Source: Hymenoscyphus infarciens (Eukaryota; Ascomycota; Leotiomycetes; Helotiales; Helotiaceae). Taken from it: a stretch of DNA of 21,572 bases. This document shows positions 9,954 to 19,980 of this stretch, in pieces. The translations under genes and the position numbers were made by a program. Within the stretch, counting starts at the first letter, position 1. Each line of letters opens with the position of its first letter. The DNA is taken from assembly GCA_001414345.1 (NCBI GenBank), contig LLCB01000573.1, forward strand, positions 1-21,572, written 5' to 3'. The notes below the pieces were generated by a model. It saw only the letters and a program-made list of their open reading frames with translations. It was not told where the DNA came from and did not search any database.

Positions 9954-10922
9954 CTACTTCTGATATTGCTGACCCCCAACCATCTCAACATCAGTCCGCT
10001 TCTCCTTGGTATCCGGAATAACCATCATAACCAATCGTCCAATAATAGTCTTCTTCGCAATCCTCAACAAAGCGCTATCCTGTTTCGGTGTCACAGGTCC
10101 ATCCACAAAATGGTCCGCACTGGAAACACTTCCAACCGGGGCATGGCTCCCCTTGACATCCTTGGGGAGAACCCTCAACGTCAACCCAGTAGTCTCATAA
10201 AAGACCACGACGACCAATTCCGGCAGAAGCGCAACGAAGAGAAGAATCCACGCACTACCCGTGAGGAGCGAGAAATGCTTGTTGTGTGTGAATGTTGCGA
10301 TGACGGAGTAGATGAGGCGGACGGCGAGGAAGGGGAGGGAGAGACTGATTGCGAGGAGCAGACGTTTTTCTCCTTCTTCGGCGTGGGAGATGGAGAGGGA
10401 GGTTATGAGTGTGGAGAGGACGGTGGCGAGATAGCAGATGATGAAGATTATTGTTCCGACTTTGCTGGTGGTTCCGGGTTGCGCGGTGCCGGTTGGTGAT
10501 TTCGAAGCGGCATCTCCAGCGTTCACTCCTCCCACAATTCCGAGGATTAAACCGAGTGTCATGAGGGTTTCGATGACCTTCAGATGCTTGGTGGAGAAGC
10601 CGAAATGCATGGTCTTTTGTGTTTTGTTGATGCTTTCTACTAGGCGGGAGAGGAGACCCAGTGTAGCGAGGGTGAGAGGGGAGAATCCGATGTTGGTGAG
10701 GATCGAGGTTGCGGTTAGAAGACTGATATTTCGAGGATCGTTGATGGTTGCTAGTTGGATAGAACCTCCAAGGACACGGGCGAGGGAGAAGACGATCAAG
10801 AAGTACCATCCTGCCGATTTGCTCAGGCCATGTCTGTAGGTGAGGAAACCGGCTATCAGAAGGGCTGGAACATAAATCGCGACTTCTCCAGCCGCGATGC
10901 CTTGATGAAATGTGAGACCCAT
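9954..10922 (-). CDS. Seven-helix integral membrane protein, DUF7702-like, 322 aa
   Basis: Seven hydrophobic segments lie at about residues 13-30, 38-57, 65-92, 113-134, 155-178, 187-211 and 221-245. A polar cytosolic-type tail of about 75 residues follows (Ser/Asp/Lys-rich, ending QQYQK). Length, helix count and signatures such as GxSxQLATI near residue 52 and the AEEGEKRLLL loop at 181-190 fit a widespread fungal family of unknown function that I know as DUF7702; this is from memory and not searched. It is encoded in one exon. The ATG at 10922 (MGLTFHQGIA) places the first helix directly after a short N-terminus; the frame is open for 69 more codons upstream but begins without ATG and reads like leader sequence. 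It is convergent with the repeat-protein gene. Its substrate or signal is unknown. Confidence 0.8.
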   Translation of the reverse strand: MGLTFHQGIAAGEVAIYVPALLIAGFLTYRHGLSKSAGWYFLIVFSLARVLGGSIQLATINDPRNISLLTATSILTNIGFSPLTLATLGLLSRLVESINKTQKTMHFGFSTKHLKVIETLMTLGLILGIVGGVNAGDAASKSPTGTAQPGTTSKVGTIIFIICYLATVLSTLITSLSISHAEEGEKRLLLAISLSLPFLAVRLIYSVIATFTHNKHFSLLTGSAWILLFVALLPELVVVVFYETTGLTLRVLPKDVKGSHAPVGSVSSADHFVDGPVTPKQDSALLRIAKKTIIGRLVMMVIPDTKEKRTDVEMVGGQQYQK

Positions 10923-12642
10923 ATCGAAGAGAGAGGTGGGATTAGATGTTGGTAGTGAGGAAAGTCGAACTAGGAAATCAAGTTGAGTTTTCTCGGAATG
11001 GGGATTCTTTTGGAGTGGAAGACGATAAGAATAGAATAGACGAAGACTGAGGGGTGATAGGAATGGTGCGAATAAAAACTTTTTACGAAGCAAGAGGACA
11101 AGAGGTATATATATTTCGAGGCCATACACTTAATTCGTGGCAATGTATGATAGTCGGTTCGTGCTTCAGCCCTTTTCCCCTGCCCAAACATCATATCTAT
11201 CCCAATGGAGTAATCTTGATGCTCAACTCCCTCAGCCTCAACCATTGCTAGATTGCCATGCGGATCTAATATACAAGGCGACCAGGGGTTTGGTGACGGC
11301 GTGGAAAAGCGAGCTTGTTTTCTAAGATTCTCCAATAGAATGGCTTCATTCTTTCGTCCGTTAGATCAACCCCCTGTCGTGGCTTCCGTGAGATCGCCAA
11401 GCTGACGGTGGACAAGGAAGGAGAGATCCTTCGAAAGAGTTCAGACTAGTCGTAGAGACATCTTGAAGAACCTCATTTCAGACGAAACGAACTGAGTGAG
11501 ATTCATCAAGTTGGTCGAGAACAGTCCCCTTGGAGCGCGTTACACTCCATCGTTCGCATCAGGAAGTTGTTGCAATTCGTTGCACTTCGTTCTAACCGGA
11601 GGAAAATTCCGATTCCAGGAAAAAAGGCAGGATTGTTTCGCCGCGCAACACCACACCACACCCGGAAAAAAAAGATGACAAAAGACGGTACAAGCTTCCT
11701 CTCCGCCATTCTCCACATTGTGATCGTTGTGCATTTCTGGTGCGAATCTCGTGGCTGACTTTGGGGGTTTCATGGGCCAAAACTGCCAAAATTTGGCGAG
11801 GCGCAGCAAGGCGAGAGACGATTCCACAATTCCACACCTCCACTCAACCGTCGTCCAACATCGCCGATTCATCTGGGATACTCCGTACTTGCTTACCTAT
11901 CGTAGTCAGTATTAGATTCCCACCTCATGCCCCGCTGAACGGAGGCTCAAGATATTCTCTCCATATCGGCTCCGCGACTGGGGTTTAGCATGTCCCATCT
12001 GAACCCGAAAGACTGGAATTATTGCAATCATCCGCCAAGTCAAAACGCGATTCCATCGTCAAAGGGTAGATATCTTCATTTCTTGACAATTGCGGCAAAG
12101 TTCCATGTTGATACTTTCAGTTCAATTGCTTCCCGCCTCACCTGCAAGAAACGTGGCAGTGGGCTGACGAATCAGCCACTAGTCCCATTGCGGTAACCTC
12201 TCTGTTGAACTGTGCCTCACTATTTTCTCACCCACCACTTAAGAGTCTTCAGAGGAGGTTACATCAACATCAAGCTTTCCTTATCCAGACTGCAGATCTG
12301 AGTCCAAAGCTTGCATCTGCTAGCGTATTGCTTAACCTTTACGAGGTCACATTGACGTTGTTTGTGCAACTCTACTCGGGAGCGCCGCTGGGATACATAT
12401 GTCTCAACGGAAATTCAGGTGGCTGATAGAATTTAATTGCTTTGGACTTTCGGTGAAGAATACAAGTCGTCAAAATGATGAAAGAGGGTGAAGGAAATTC
12501 CAATTCCCTGTTCTCTCAACGAGACAAAGAATTCAAAAGTAAGAACAGAGGAAATCAAAGTCGATATAATCTCCAACACAGACTCACATGATCGATCCTC
12601 TTCCGCACCTACATTGCTTGCTTCATTGGCATTCTAGTAGCT
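10923..12642. other. Intergenic region, no gene seen
   Basis: The first ~200 bases are the promoter and leader of the DUF7702-like gene. Between 11500 and 12430 overlapping short frames exist on both strands, none with a recognisable domain, hydrophobic pattern or splice structure. Base composition is still balanced here, unlike the AT-rich block further right. Confidence 0.5.
11106..11114 (-). promoter_or_regulatory. Candidate TATA box of the DUF7702-like gene
   Basis: TATATATAT lies about 185 bases upstream of the minus-strand ATG at 10922. The distance is like that of the TATA-like sites of the genes at 7671 and 18619. Confidence 0.35.
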
Positions 12643-12756
12643 ATGTATTTTCACGCTTACATAGTTTGGTATCTTTACGCCTTCACAATTCTTACCAAGA
12701 AGATTGGGCCCTACCCCACTCCGCCTCCCACTCCACCCCCACGTCCAGCAAAATAA
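12643..12756 (+). CDS. Possible 37-aa small membrane protein
   Basis: The frame starts at ATG 12643 and ends at TAA 12754-12756. It would encode an aromatic hydrophobic segment (residues 1-17, starting MYFHAYIVWYLYAFTIL), a KK pair, then a proline-rich tail (PYPTPPPTPPPRPAK). The pattern of one membrane helix plus proline tail is protein-like, and the frame stays open for 17 codons before the ATG. It may be chance, since the DNA is pyrimidine-rich and no splice partner is clear. No family is recognised. Confidence 0.22.
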   Translation: MYFHAYIVWYLYAFTILTKKIGPYPTPPPTPPPRPAK

Positions 12757-12891
12757 GTCTCCAGCTGGAGATATATTTTGATAGATAATGGTATAGATGA
12801 GTGGGTAGGAGAGGAAGTATGGGTTCTATCAGTGCGTAGTCGTGCTGATAAACTGTTTTGGGTATCAATGACTTGAACGTATTTATTCCTA

Positions 12892-12936
12892 CCCCTTTAA
12901 TGCTTAGCCCCTTCAATGCTTAACCCCTTTAATTTA
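12892..12936. repeat. 16-bp tandem repeat, about 2.8 copies
   Basis: CCCCTTTAATGCTTAG (12892-12907), CCCCTTCAATGCTTAA (12908-12923) and a partial copy CCCCTTTAATTTA follow each other in non-coding DNA. Copies differ by single substitutions. Confidence 0.9.
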
Positions 12937-13299
12937 CATTCTAGACATCTTCAAACTTAGATAAAATGTGACAACTTAGTGCTTCGATTGCGTGTACTAT
13001 TCCTTGAATGCTTAATATGTTCTTTCAAGGACTCATCTAGCTTTTGTTTTCTTTGAAAAATATTACAATCGACTTGTTTTACGAATCTACTATACATATA
13101 CTCAAGTTCAGCCATAGGAAAAACGTTCCTTATCAAGTTTCATTCGAATGATTCCTTTTTGTTACTCGGCAAAAAAGAAAAACAGAACCTGATACTTATT
13201 AAACCCTTCTGATCCAGTTCCATCTACCATTCTTAGTCTAAGTAATGGTTGTACCCAAATCCCCACCAGCAACTTCAAATAAGTGTTCGCCTCGTAGAT

Positions 13300-14348
13300 A
13301 GTTCCGAGACAGGTTAGTTATATTAAAGTGCTAGTTGGGATTTTTATTTTTTTGGTTGAACCACTCTGGGCACACCCCAGCGGCTCGGTCACGAGAAATT
13401 AATTATTCTTACAACAATCAACGATCGCAAACACTTAGTTTCCTCTTAATATTACAAATCTAATTAAATCCCATCACCTAACTAAGAAATCAATTAATAT
13501 TGGTGCTGTAAGTCATGAGCTTTCAAGACTATACACATGTAAGGTGATCTGGGCGAGGCAAAAGAATTATCCACAACAAAACTCTACCCTATAAATGGAG
13601 GTTTCACGTAATGTTGAATTGCTGTTCATCTTACCCGTAAATACTATACTAAAAATAATTAAATTAAATTAGATTCCAGAACCCTCGAGGCGTTTAATAA
13701 GACAGTTAAACCAAATATAAAAAAACAGCTTGAATCAAATTCCATCTAGGTTCCTACAAGATTATATTTCTCTTGTCCTCGCAACACCAAAACTTACTTT
13801 TACATTTAAACCCTTACATTTACAATACAACAACACAACTCAAGATGTTAGGCCCATATCCAAGCCCACCACCAACTTCTCCTCAACTCCGTCGCAATAT
13901 GGGGTAATATAAGTCTCTAAAACGGGACTTTGAACGACGGAGGATAAGCGGTAAGAGTTGGTTCTCCCTTTTTGGTGAAAAATTTATGCCTGAACTAGGT
14001 TTTCTAAGAAAGTTATTTAGGGCCTGCTTGGCTCGCATATATTAGTCCTTTTATAATATGTGCACCACTAAAAATAATAGTAAGGTAATATATAATATAT
14101 GTATGTATATTATGCTATATACGAACGCTTAGCTAGTATATATTATAGTATGTACTTTTGCTTATATATCCTTTAAATATATATATAAGGATATATACTA
14201 CTAAAATTAAATAATATACTCTTTTGACCTCTTAACCTTCAACTTCTCTATATATATATATATTACTAATATAGCTCCTAGTGACGTTGACGAAATATAC
14301 ACCGAAATAAATATAAGCTAAACGATATAGAATATATTCAAGGTTAAA
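13300..14348. other. AT-rich, gene-free block left of the inverted-repeat element
   Basis: Base composition shifts gradually from about 12800 and strongly from 14030, where TpA, TATATA and short TA runs dominate. No ORF above about 60 codons and no recognisable protein fragment is present. This is the expected look of old repeats mutated by RIP (C to T, mostly at CpA). The origin of the sequence cannot be read. Confidence 0.6.
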
Positions 14349-14518
14349 CTTATAATATAAACAGTAAATAACTCTTTTACCTCTAAATTAATTATAAATA
14401 CCTAATATACTCTTAAAATATTAGGTAGTAACAGTAGTACTCTTGTTTCCTAACCTCTTAAAAAAGGAGAGGCATTCTAGTTAGAAAATAGGGGTATTTC
14501 AGTTAGTAAACATTCACT
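14349..14518 (+). repeat. Left terminal inverted repeat
   Basis: Pairs with the reverse complement of 16021-16178. Many differences are C/T or G/A transitions, as expected for RIP, with a few small indels. Confidence 0.75.
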
Positions 14519-14542
14519 ATTTCTACTATGTATTCTGGGTTG

Positions 14543-14570
14543 CGCTATTCTGTAGCTAACGCTAGTAGGG
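14543..14570 (+). repeat. Inner inverted repeat, left copy
   Basis: CGCTATTCTGTA followed by AACGCTAG matches the reverse complement of about 15477-15504 with a few mismatches. The two copies lie 962 bp apart end to end within the larger inverted-repeat element, possibly the ends of a nested element. Confidence 0.65.
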
Positions 14571-14601
14571 GTCCCTGGCCTGCTAAGCACGCCACTACGT
14601 G

Positions 14602-14669
14602 ATTTACCCCCTTATCCTTCTATTTACTCCCTTATCCTCCTATTCACCCCCTCATCCTCCTATTTACTC
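14602..14669. repeat. 20-bp tandem repeat, about 3.4 copies
   Basis: Units of the form ATTTACYCCCTTATCCTYCT run 14602-14621, 14622-14641 and 14642-14661, with a partial fourth. Differences are only C/T transitions. The block is C-rich within AT-rich surroundings. Confidence 0.9.
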
Positions 14670-15461
14670 TAGAAGTATTCCAAAACCCTTTTATATCGTA
14701 TATATATATTATTATATTTCTGATTACTGATACTCTAGAAACTATGGATATAACTTAAATAGTTACTTTTATTCTAAATATATACTTAACTAGTTGAACT
14801 AGTTAAGCTGATAAAAATATCGACTTCTCTAAAAAGTAGGAATAACCTTAGTTTTGCCTCTTTAGGGTATTGCCTAACTTCCGGACATGTTCTAATAGTA
14901 ATAGTATAAGGCACTTGTCTTTTCACCGGGGGGCTAGCCCCCTAGACCCCCTAGTGGGAGGGACACTCTCTTATACCCACCCGTTAAGATTAAGTACTCC
15001 CGATTTATATAATAAAGTAAATGAATTTAAGCCTTTTGCCTATTCAACGTGAATAGTAGATCGCCTGTAAATTGGTAGCTAGATATATCTATTTATAGGC
15101 GCTCGATCTGATACCGATACTTCGATATCAATACAACCTCTCAAGTCAACGCCTTCAATTCCACTACTCCCGATAATAACCCCAAATTATAGTACGCCGG
15201 TCGACGGAACGCAGTTGAATCGGATACTGGAAAAGGTAGAGGTAAGTAAGCAGATTACTAGAGACTTTAGTATAACCTTTTGCGAAAAGTGGTAGGAGAG
15301 CATACTAGGAAAGGGTAGACGTAGTTTATTGATTTGTTGTTGTTACGAGCTTTGTTTACTCTATTTATGCCTCTTTTTTAGGTGGGACTAGTCCTTTTTA
15401 GGAAGGTGGTGGCGATTGTTTTCTAGTAAGAGTGAATATGTTGAAATTTCGCTAATTTTAT

Positions 15462-15488
15462 ACGCTAGCATGGTACCCATGCTAGCGT
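15462..15488. repeat. GC-rich 27-bp hairpin beside the inner inverted repeat
   Basis: Perfect 12-bp arms ACGCTAGCATGG and CCATGCTAGCGT flank a 3-base loop TAC. It directly adjoins the right inner inverted repeat GGTTACAGAATAGCG. Confidence 0.9.
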
Positions 15489-15504
15489 TGGTTACAGAAT
15501 AGCG
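15477..15504 (-). repeat. Inner inverted repeat, right copy
   Basis: Its reverse complement reads CGCTATTCTGTA then, after a short mismatch, AACGCTAGCATGG, pairing with 14543-14570. Confidence 0.65.
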
Positions 15505-16020
15505 TTTCCCATATATTTATACCCACTTTTTAGTGAATTAAAGCTGGTACGTTATAATACTAGGAAGCTACCGTCGATCGGCATAGAAATCAAATTCGTT
15601 TCTTACTTTTAGATCAAGTATACGATATTAAGAATAAGAAGCCTTATATAAAGAAGAGATATTCGCTCTTTAAGAGTCTATTTCTCTCTAAGCGTTTAGC
15701 GAAAGAGAAGAAGGTTTAGGATATAGTCGCTTAGGCAGAGAAATATAAGAGCGGTGCTATATAAGAAACCAACGGTTCTGTCTAACTATTAAAGGAATTG
15801 AGGATTGATAAGGTAACATGCTTAGTTTCTTAAGAAGGCTCTAAAAGTGGTGAATTTAAGCGATAAAAGTAGAAGGATTAGAGTTAACTACTATAATAGA
15901 GCTCTCGAGGTAGCTTATAAAGTATGAAGTACGTAGTGTATAAGTAGGTAAATTTACTTATTTCATTATCTTTTAAGTATATTAGTATAGTAAAACAGAT
16001 GAATAAGAAATATCTCCTTA

Positions 16021-16178
16021 CTAACCGGAATACCTCTCTTTTCTGACTAGAATACCTCTTCTTTTTCAAAGGGTTAAGAAACAAGGGTAATGCTGTTACT
16101 ACCTATTATTTTAGGGGTATATTAGGTATTTATAATTAATTTAGAGGTAAAAGAGTCATTTACCGTAATATAAATAGA
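16021..16178 (-). repeat. Right terminal inverted repeat
   Basis: The reverse complement matches 14349-14518 in order and spacing, including the run from CTCTTTTACCTC to the GGTTAG end. Confidence 0.75.
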
Positions 16179-16579
16179 TATATACGAGAACGTTTTGACG
16201 CTGTACTCGTGTACAAATCTTATATATCTAAATTAAATTATACGCGTGCCAAACTGGACCTTAACCCCTGTCTCACAATTCGTCTTGCGGAGCGGGGATG
16301 AACTGACCAAAATGTTCCCTCGGCTCGCTTAACTATTCTGAGATGTTTGAACAATGCCATTCAGACTTTGCCCTTTGTTTCTTTACACATTTCTTTCTAC
16401 CTCTTTCTTCCCGGGTCTTTAGACAGGAGGTCCACAGAATAACAAGTAAACAGCACCCTCTGACCCCCAAAATACCCCTACAAAACTGTCCTAACTCTTA
16501 ACATCAGCCTACCATTCACCCCTTACCTCTATCCTCACCCAACAAGACCCGACCCCCTTGCATTCTCATAATAATTAAA
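16179..16579. other. Boundary and upstream region of the cysteine-rich ORF
   Basis: AT-rich DNA ends near 16245 and normal composition resumes. The last ~250 bases are C/A-rich with few G on the plus strand, like a fungal promoter and leader reading into the ATG at 16580. Confidence 0.45.
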
Positions 16580-16783
16580 ATGGAACCCACAACGCCAATC
16601 ACACCAACAACACGCTTGAATCCCGCTACCAAAGAGGGATTCGCATGTTGCAAATGTGGATACTGGACTTCAACTGACGAGGAATGTCGCAATTGCGAGC
16701 ACGAGCAGTGCTCATATTGCTCGAGCGGAGTGGATGTTTTAGTAGTTGGGTTGTTAGCTTGGGTTGTTAGCTTGGGTTGTTAG
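16580..16783 (+). CDS. Small cysteine-rich, zinc-finger-like protein, 67 aa
   Basis: The ATG at 16580 is preceded by AAAA. Residues 23-47 contain three CxxC pairs: Cys23-Cys26, Cys36-Cys39 and Cys44-Cys47, plus His41, in the arrangement CxxC-x9-CxxC-x4-CxxC. This resembles the small zinc-ribbon-like motif of many unannotated fungal proteins (CxxCG...CxxCxHxxCxxC) and is probably metal-binding. Residues 1-20 are Thr/Pro-rich. The C-terminus from residue 56 is a hydrophobic Val/Leu/Trp stretch read from a 13-bp tandem repeat, and the stop lies in its third copy, so the true end may be altered or truncated. A GTAAGT at 16803 could be a splice donor, but no good downstream exon is seen. Target and function are unknown. 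Confidence 0.5.
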   Translation: MEPTTPITPTTRLNPATKEGFACCKCGYWTSTDEECRNCEHEQCSYCSSGVDVLVVGLLAWVVSLGC

Positions 16784-16796
16784 CTTGGGTTGTTTT
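16746..16796. repeat. 13-bp tandem repeat, 3.9 copies, overlapping the end of the small ORF
   Basis: TTGGGTTGTTAGC occurs three times perfectly (16746-16784), then as a partial copy TTGGGTTGTTTT. The unit is not a multiple of three, so each copy is read in a different frame and the stop TAG (16781-16783) is used only in the third copy. Confidence 0.95.
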
Positions 16797-17152
16797 GATT
16801 TTGTAAGTTAAAACTGAGAAAGCGAACTGACATTAGCGAGGCAAAGATGCAAAGTTGAGGTAAAGGCAAGCATAATTTTAGGCCGCTTAAGTTGGGACCG
16901 GACATCTCCCCAAGGAAAATAAAGATAACCTCCCCCTGCCCACACTATGCCTCGATCCAGGACAAAAATCGAAGTAGAACTAGAAAACATAGATGAAATG
17001 AACTCCATATAAACTTAAAATAAAATCGTCATAGAGCACAACTTAATCAGACAAAAACGATTGAAATATTTAATTTATAGCTATTAAAGCATCATGTACT
17101 ATACAGTGCCGTACTTGTACAAAAGAATGATTTCAGATTTCTACTCATCTCT
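16797..17152. other. Short intergenic region, no gene seen
   Basis: Lies between the convergent small ORF and the secreted protein gene and should contain both 3' UTRs. No terminator-like or repeat structure stands out. Confidence 0.5.
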
Positions 17153-18619
17153 TTAAGACAAAGTAGCCGTTTTGCCAGCGGTATCTTCCATGAAAATACC
17201 TCCAAAGAAAACCGCCTCATCGATTTTAGCAGGTTGTGCACCGCCAACAGCATTCTTGAGAACTGCGAAATGATATTCGCCATTTCCAGTCATGTCTAAA
17301 TACAGTTAGCACTTGCCGGTTGAACCAGGGAAGGGGGATCGACATACCATTTGCAAGAGCCTCGGTAGCTTGGGTAAGAGGCTCATTATCAGTGGAGTGG
17401 AAGACCTGGATGGTGCTGGAATTTGTTAGTCTCGAGGAATTGCCAAAACATTGTGGGCTAAACATACTTCTTATCGAAATCCATAGTGATAGCAAAGTTA
17501 TTGAATCCAGCAGCAAGAGGAGTAGTGAACAAAGTCTTCTTCGCAGCAGCTTTGTTGTTACCAGTAACCACAACATTGCCCGCCGCATCTGCACCACCAA
17601 CGCTGACCTCGAATTGATGAGTAGAGAAATCGGCGGTCTCGAGGAAAGCAAGTTGATAGGCGTGAGTAAGATTGAGAGGTTTAGCAGCATCTTGTTGGAA
17701 AGAAAAGTGCATGGTCTTGACTCCCGTTGTTGCCACGTTGTTGAGGGTGGATGCAATACTTGGGAGCAGGTCAGCCCGTCGGTTGGTGGCATCTGGTGCT
17801 CCGCCTTGTGGGATGAAGATTGATTTATCATTGATACCGATAGAGAAAGCTTTGGTATTTCCGGCAACATCGAACTAATTCCATGTTAGAAGAAGATATG
17901 AATTGCTGGATATTTAACTTACGAGGGATTGCTTAGCTTGGGTGGCATTCGGAAATGTGATCAAGTCACTGAAGACAAGTCCTGTGGAAGGGTTAGTTTA
18001 GTTCTGTCTGTTGGGGTGTATGAAACTTACCATCTCCCTTGACGACTGCGCTTTTGAATTTGGAAGCGAGGACGTTGAAATCAGTAGCCACAGCGTTTTG
18101 GGCAATTCTACCATCAGGTAGGACGGCTCCGCCAGCTGTTGCACCGGTTGCAGTACCATTTGTGGCACCAGTATTTGCAGTTGCGTTATTGGCTCCCTTT
18201 TTGGCCCCCTCAACGGCTACTGCCCCAGTATTTGCTGCTCCATTGGTCTTTTGAGCCGTGATCGAAGCCGCAGTTGTCTTGGCGAGAGCATTGCACTCTT
18301 GCTGTTGAGCATTGCAATCACTAACAGCACCCGTTGCCTTTCCGGAATTGATTTCAGTCGCACACGCGTTGTTTTGAACATCACAACTTCGTTGAAGAGC
18401 CGCCCCACTGTTCACGAAAGTATCTCCATTGACAGAGAATGGCCTGTCGCCAGTAGATTGAATGACTGGAGGAGGAGCACCGCCTTTGGTTCCTGTGAAG
18501 GCTTGAACATTGTTGCCAGTTGCAGCTTCTGTTGCACCAGCTTTGGATTCAGCTGGCATGGGTGACGCATTGCCACCGATGGCTAATATAGCGAGGACGA
18601 TGGAGGATTGAAACTTCAT
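17153..18619 (-). CDS. Secreted fungal protein with twin CX6C motif, 421 aa, five exons
   Basis: Exons are 18619-18031, 17981-17923, 17874-17468, 17415-17348 and 17295-17153; the introns are 49, 48, 52 and 52 nt with GT-AG ends, and splicing gives 422 codons in one frame. Residues 1-18 are a signal peptide (MKFQSSIVLAILAIGGNA). A Gly/Ala-rich stretch is followed by RPFSVNGDTFVN (59-70) and the symmetrical Cys79-x6-Cys86, Cys102-x6-Cys109, likely two disulfides. Residues 120-165 form an Ala/Thr/Asn/Gly linker with NxT sites. The C-terminal 216-421 looks beta-rich (e.g. FSIGINDKSIFIP, TIQVFHSTDNEPL, MTGNGEYHFAVLKN). From memory, relatives of the Cys region are often labelled 'ribosomal protein s17' in fungal databases, which is surely wrong for a secreted protein. 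It is probably a cell-surface or extracellular protein; no enzyme motif is seen. Confidence 0.88.
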
Positions 18620-19980
18620 ATTGGCGAGATAGTGAAGGGTCGTAAAAATGGTTATAAATATTTGTGAAAGAGAGTATGTGAATTGAGTTTGTTTAGGTAA
18701 AAAAAAATAGGATTAAAGGGAGTGTGGAATACAAAGATATAATAAAGATAGTGAGCCGGCACTGACGAAAGAATGTGAGAACAAGTTAATGATTGATTTG
18801 ATGGTGAGTAAAGGGAGATAAATGAAGGGACACAAGATATTATATACAACTCAAGACTTGGAGATAGAACTCTTGTCCCCAGGATCACATACTGGGGAAG
18901 TATAGGCGAGGAGTCAAATGGGCGGTTAGGAGTTCAACAAGGATGTGATGGGACTATTCCGAAACGTTCCCTCAATCATTCCCTTGCAATACGTTCCCAA
19001 GAAACTCAGGCAGAGGAAGAAGGGGGGTTTCGAGAAGGGATGGAAATTCAGGAGAATAAACTTTAGAGTGTGAGTTCGTCCACACCAGAAGACATTGATC
19101 GGACCGTCGGAATTGTTTCGTACTCTCTTGCGCAAATGCTTATACACGCTGGTGGGGGTATTTCGAGGAGGCAAGTGCACAACGAAGTCTGAAATCAACT
19201 TCACGGAGTGTGCTTTCGCAAGATAGCTTGTGAAAATTCCCTCCGTGAGCTATGACTTGATTCCCGAACGAGAAAAAACAGAAAAAGACACATAATATGT
19301 CCTCAAAACCAACTGAAATGGAAGGAAAATTATTATATTGAATGATTGGCAAAGCTTGACTCGCATACTTTGGCTCACGAAATGCTCGTGTGCAAGTTAG
19401 AGCCAAGAAAGTATTTCGAAACTTCGCGAGGATATGGCTGGAGGTTTAAAGTTTCTGTACAGACAACCAAGGTTTCGAGGACAACGGAACTTCAGATTGT
19501 GCGACGAGTTGTTCTTCTTCGCTTGGAATTGAGGTTGACATGAATGCTTCGTGGGCCCATCTTCCTATTCGGCCTCCGAAAAAGGGATGGCTGACAGGTT
19601 TCCATCGCGGATACCGTTATTTGACAATGGAATGCACCTTGATGTTGGATGCGGTTCGTCTTCGTGTTACTCTCGGTTCTGTGGAGAGGCATCTACCTCT
19701 AGGATGGTTTGGTGAGGTTGTGGCATGTCTAAGGAAGACCGGAGAGTTGTGGAGAGAGTACACCTGCAGCCTCCTGGGTCGGGGCGGGGATTTCCAGATC
19801 ACGTGTACGCAATCCAAAATCGCGAACATTGCCAAAGGATAAGGAATGGAATTATTCTAATAGCTTCTGTTTATGAGCAAGAAACCTCTTCTTTTTTGAG
19901 GCCAAGACCTATGGAAGGCAATTTTATACACGTGACCATAATTTGTCGGCTCCCGTCTCCACTCTCATGTGTAAGAGAAC
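18620..19980. other. Intergenic region right of the secreted-protein gene
   Basis: The first ~250 bases are the promoter and leader of the minus-strand gene. Short frames at 18926-19204 (minus) and 19540-19842 (plus) have no recognised domain or convincing context. Composition is balanced until about 19985, where AT-rich DNA starts abruptly. Confidence 0.5.
18838..18846 (-). promoter_or_regulatory. Candidate TATA box of the secreted-protein gene
   Basis: Reads TATATAATA on the minus strand about 220 bases before the ATG at 18619. A second TATA-like site (TATTTATAAC) at 18651-18660 is probably too near the ATG. Confidence 0.35.

Larger units (their letters stand above)
14349..16178. mobile_element. 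Degenerate transposable element with long terminal inverted repeats, about 1.8 kb
   Basis: The left arm (about 14349-14518) and the reverse complement of the right arm (about 16178-16021) align over about 165 bases with roughly 85% identity by eye. Shared blocks are ACTCTTTTACCTCTAAATTA, AATTATAAATACCTAATATA, TAGGTAGTAACAG and GGTATT[T/C]C[A/G]GTTAG. Weaker similarity continues about 25 bases inward and a little outward, so the exact ends and any target duplication are not resolved. The interior has no intact ORF. A stretch near 15600-15760 has a frame broken by TAG codons that could derive from CAG by C-to-T change, but no transposase domain can be named. Long inverted ends suggest a DNA transposon or foldback element. 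Confidence 0.7.

Noticed and set aside
9966..10499. 177-codon plus-strand frame
   Set aside because: It is antisense to the membrane protein gene and has the Glu/Gly-rich composition expected of a shadow frame.
10923..11129. Extension of the DUF7702-like protein to 391 aa
   Set aside because: The extension has no ATG start, and the family-like part begins at 10922 with the first helix close behind.
15520..15800. Named transposase gene fragment
   Set aside because: The broken frame with TAG stops is suggestive of C-to-T decay, but no catalytic motif or domain can be identified by eye.
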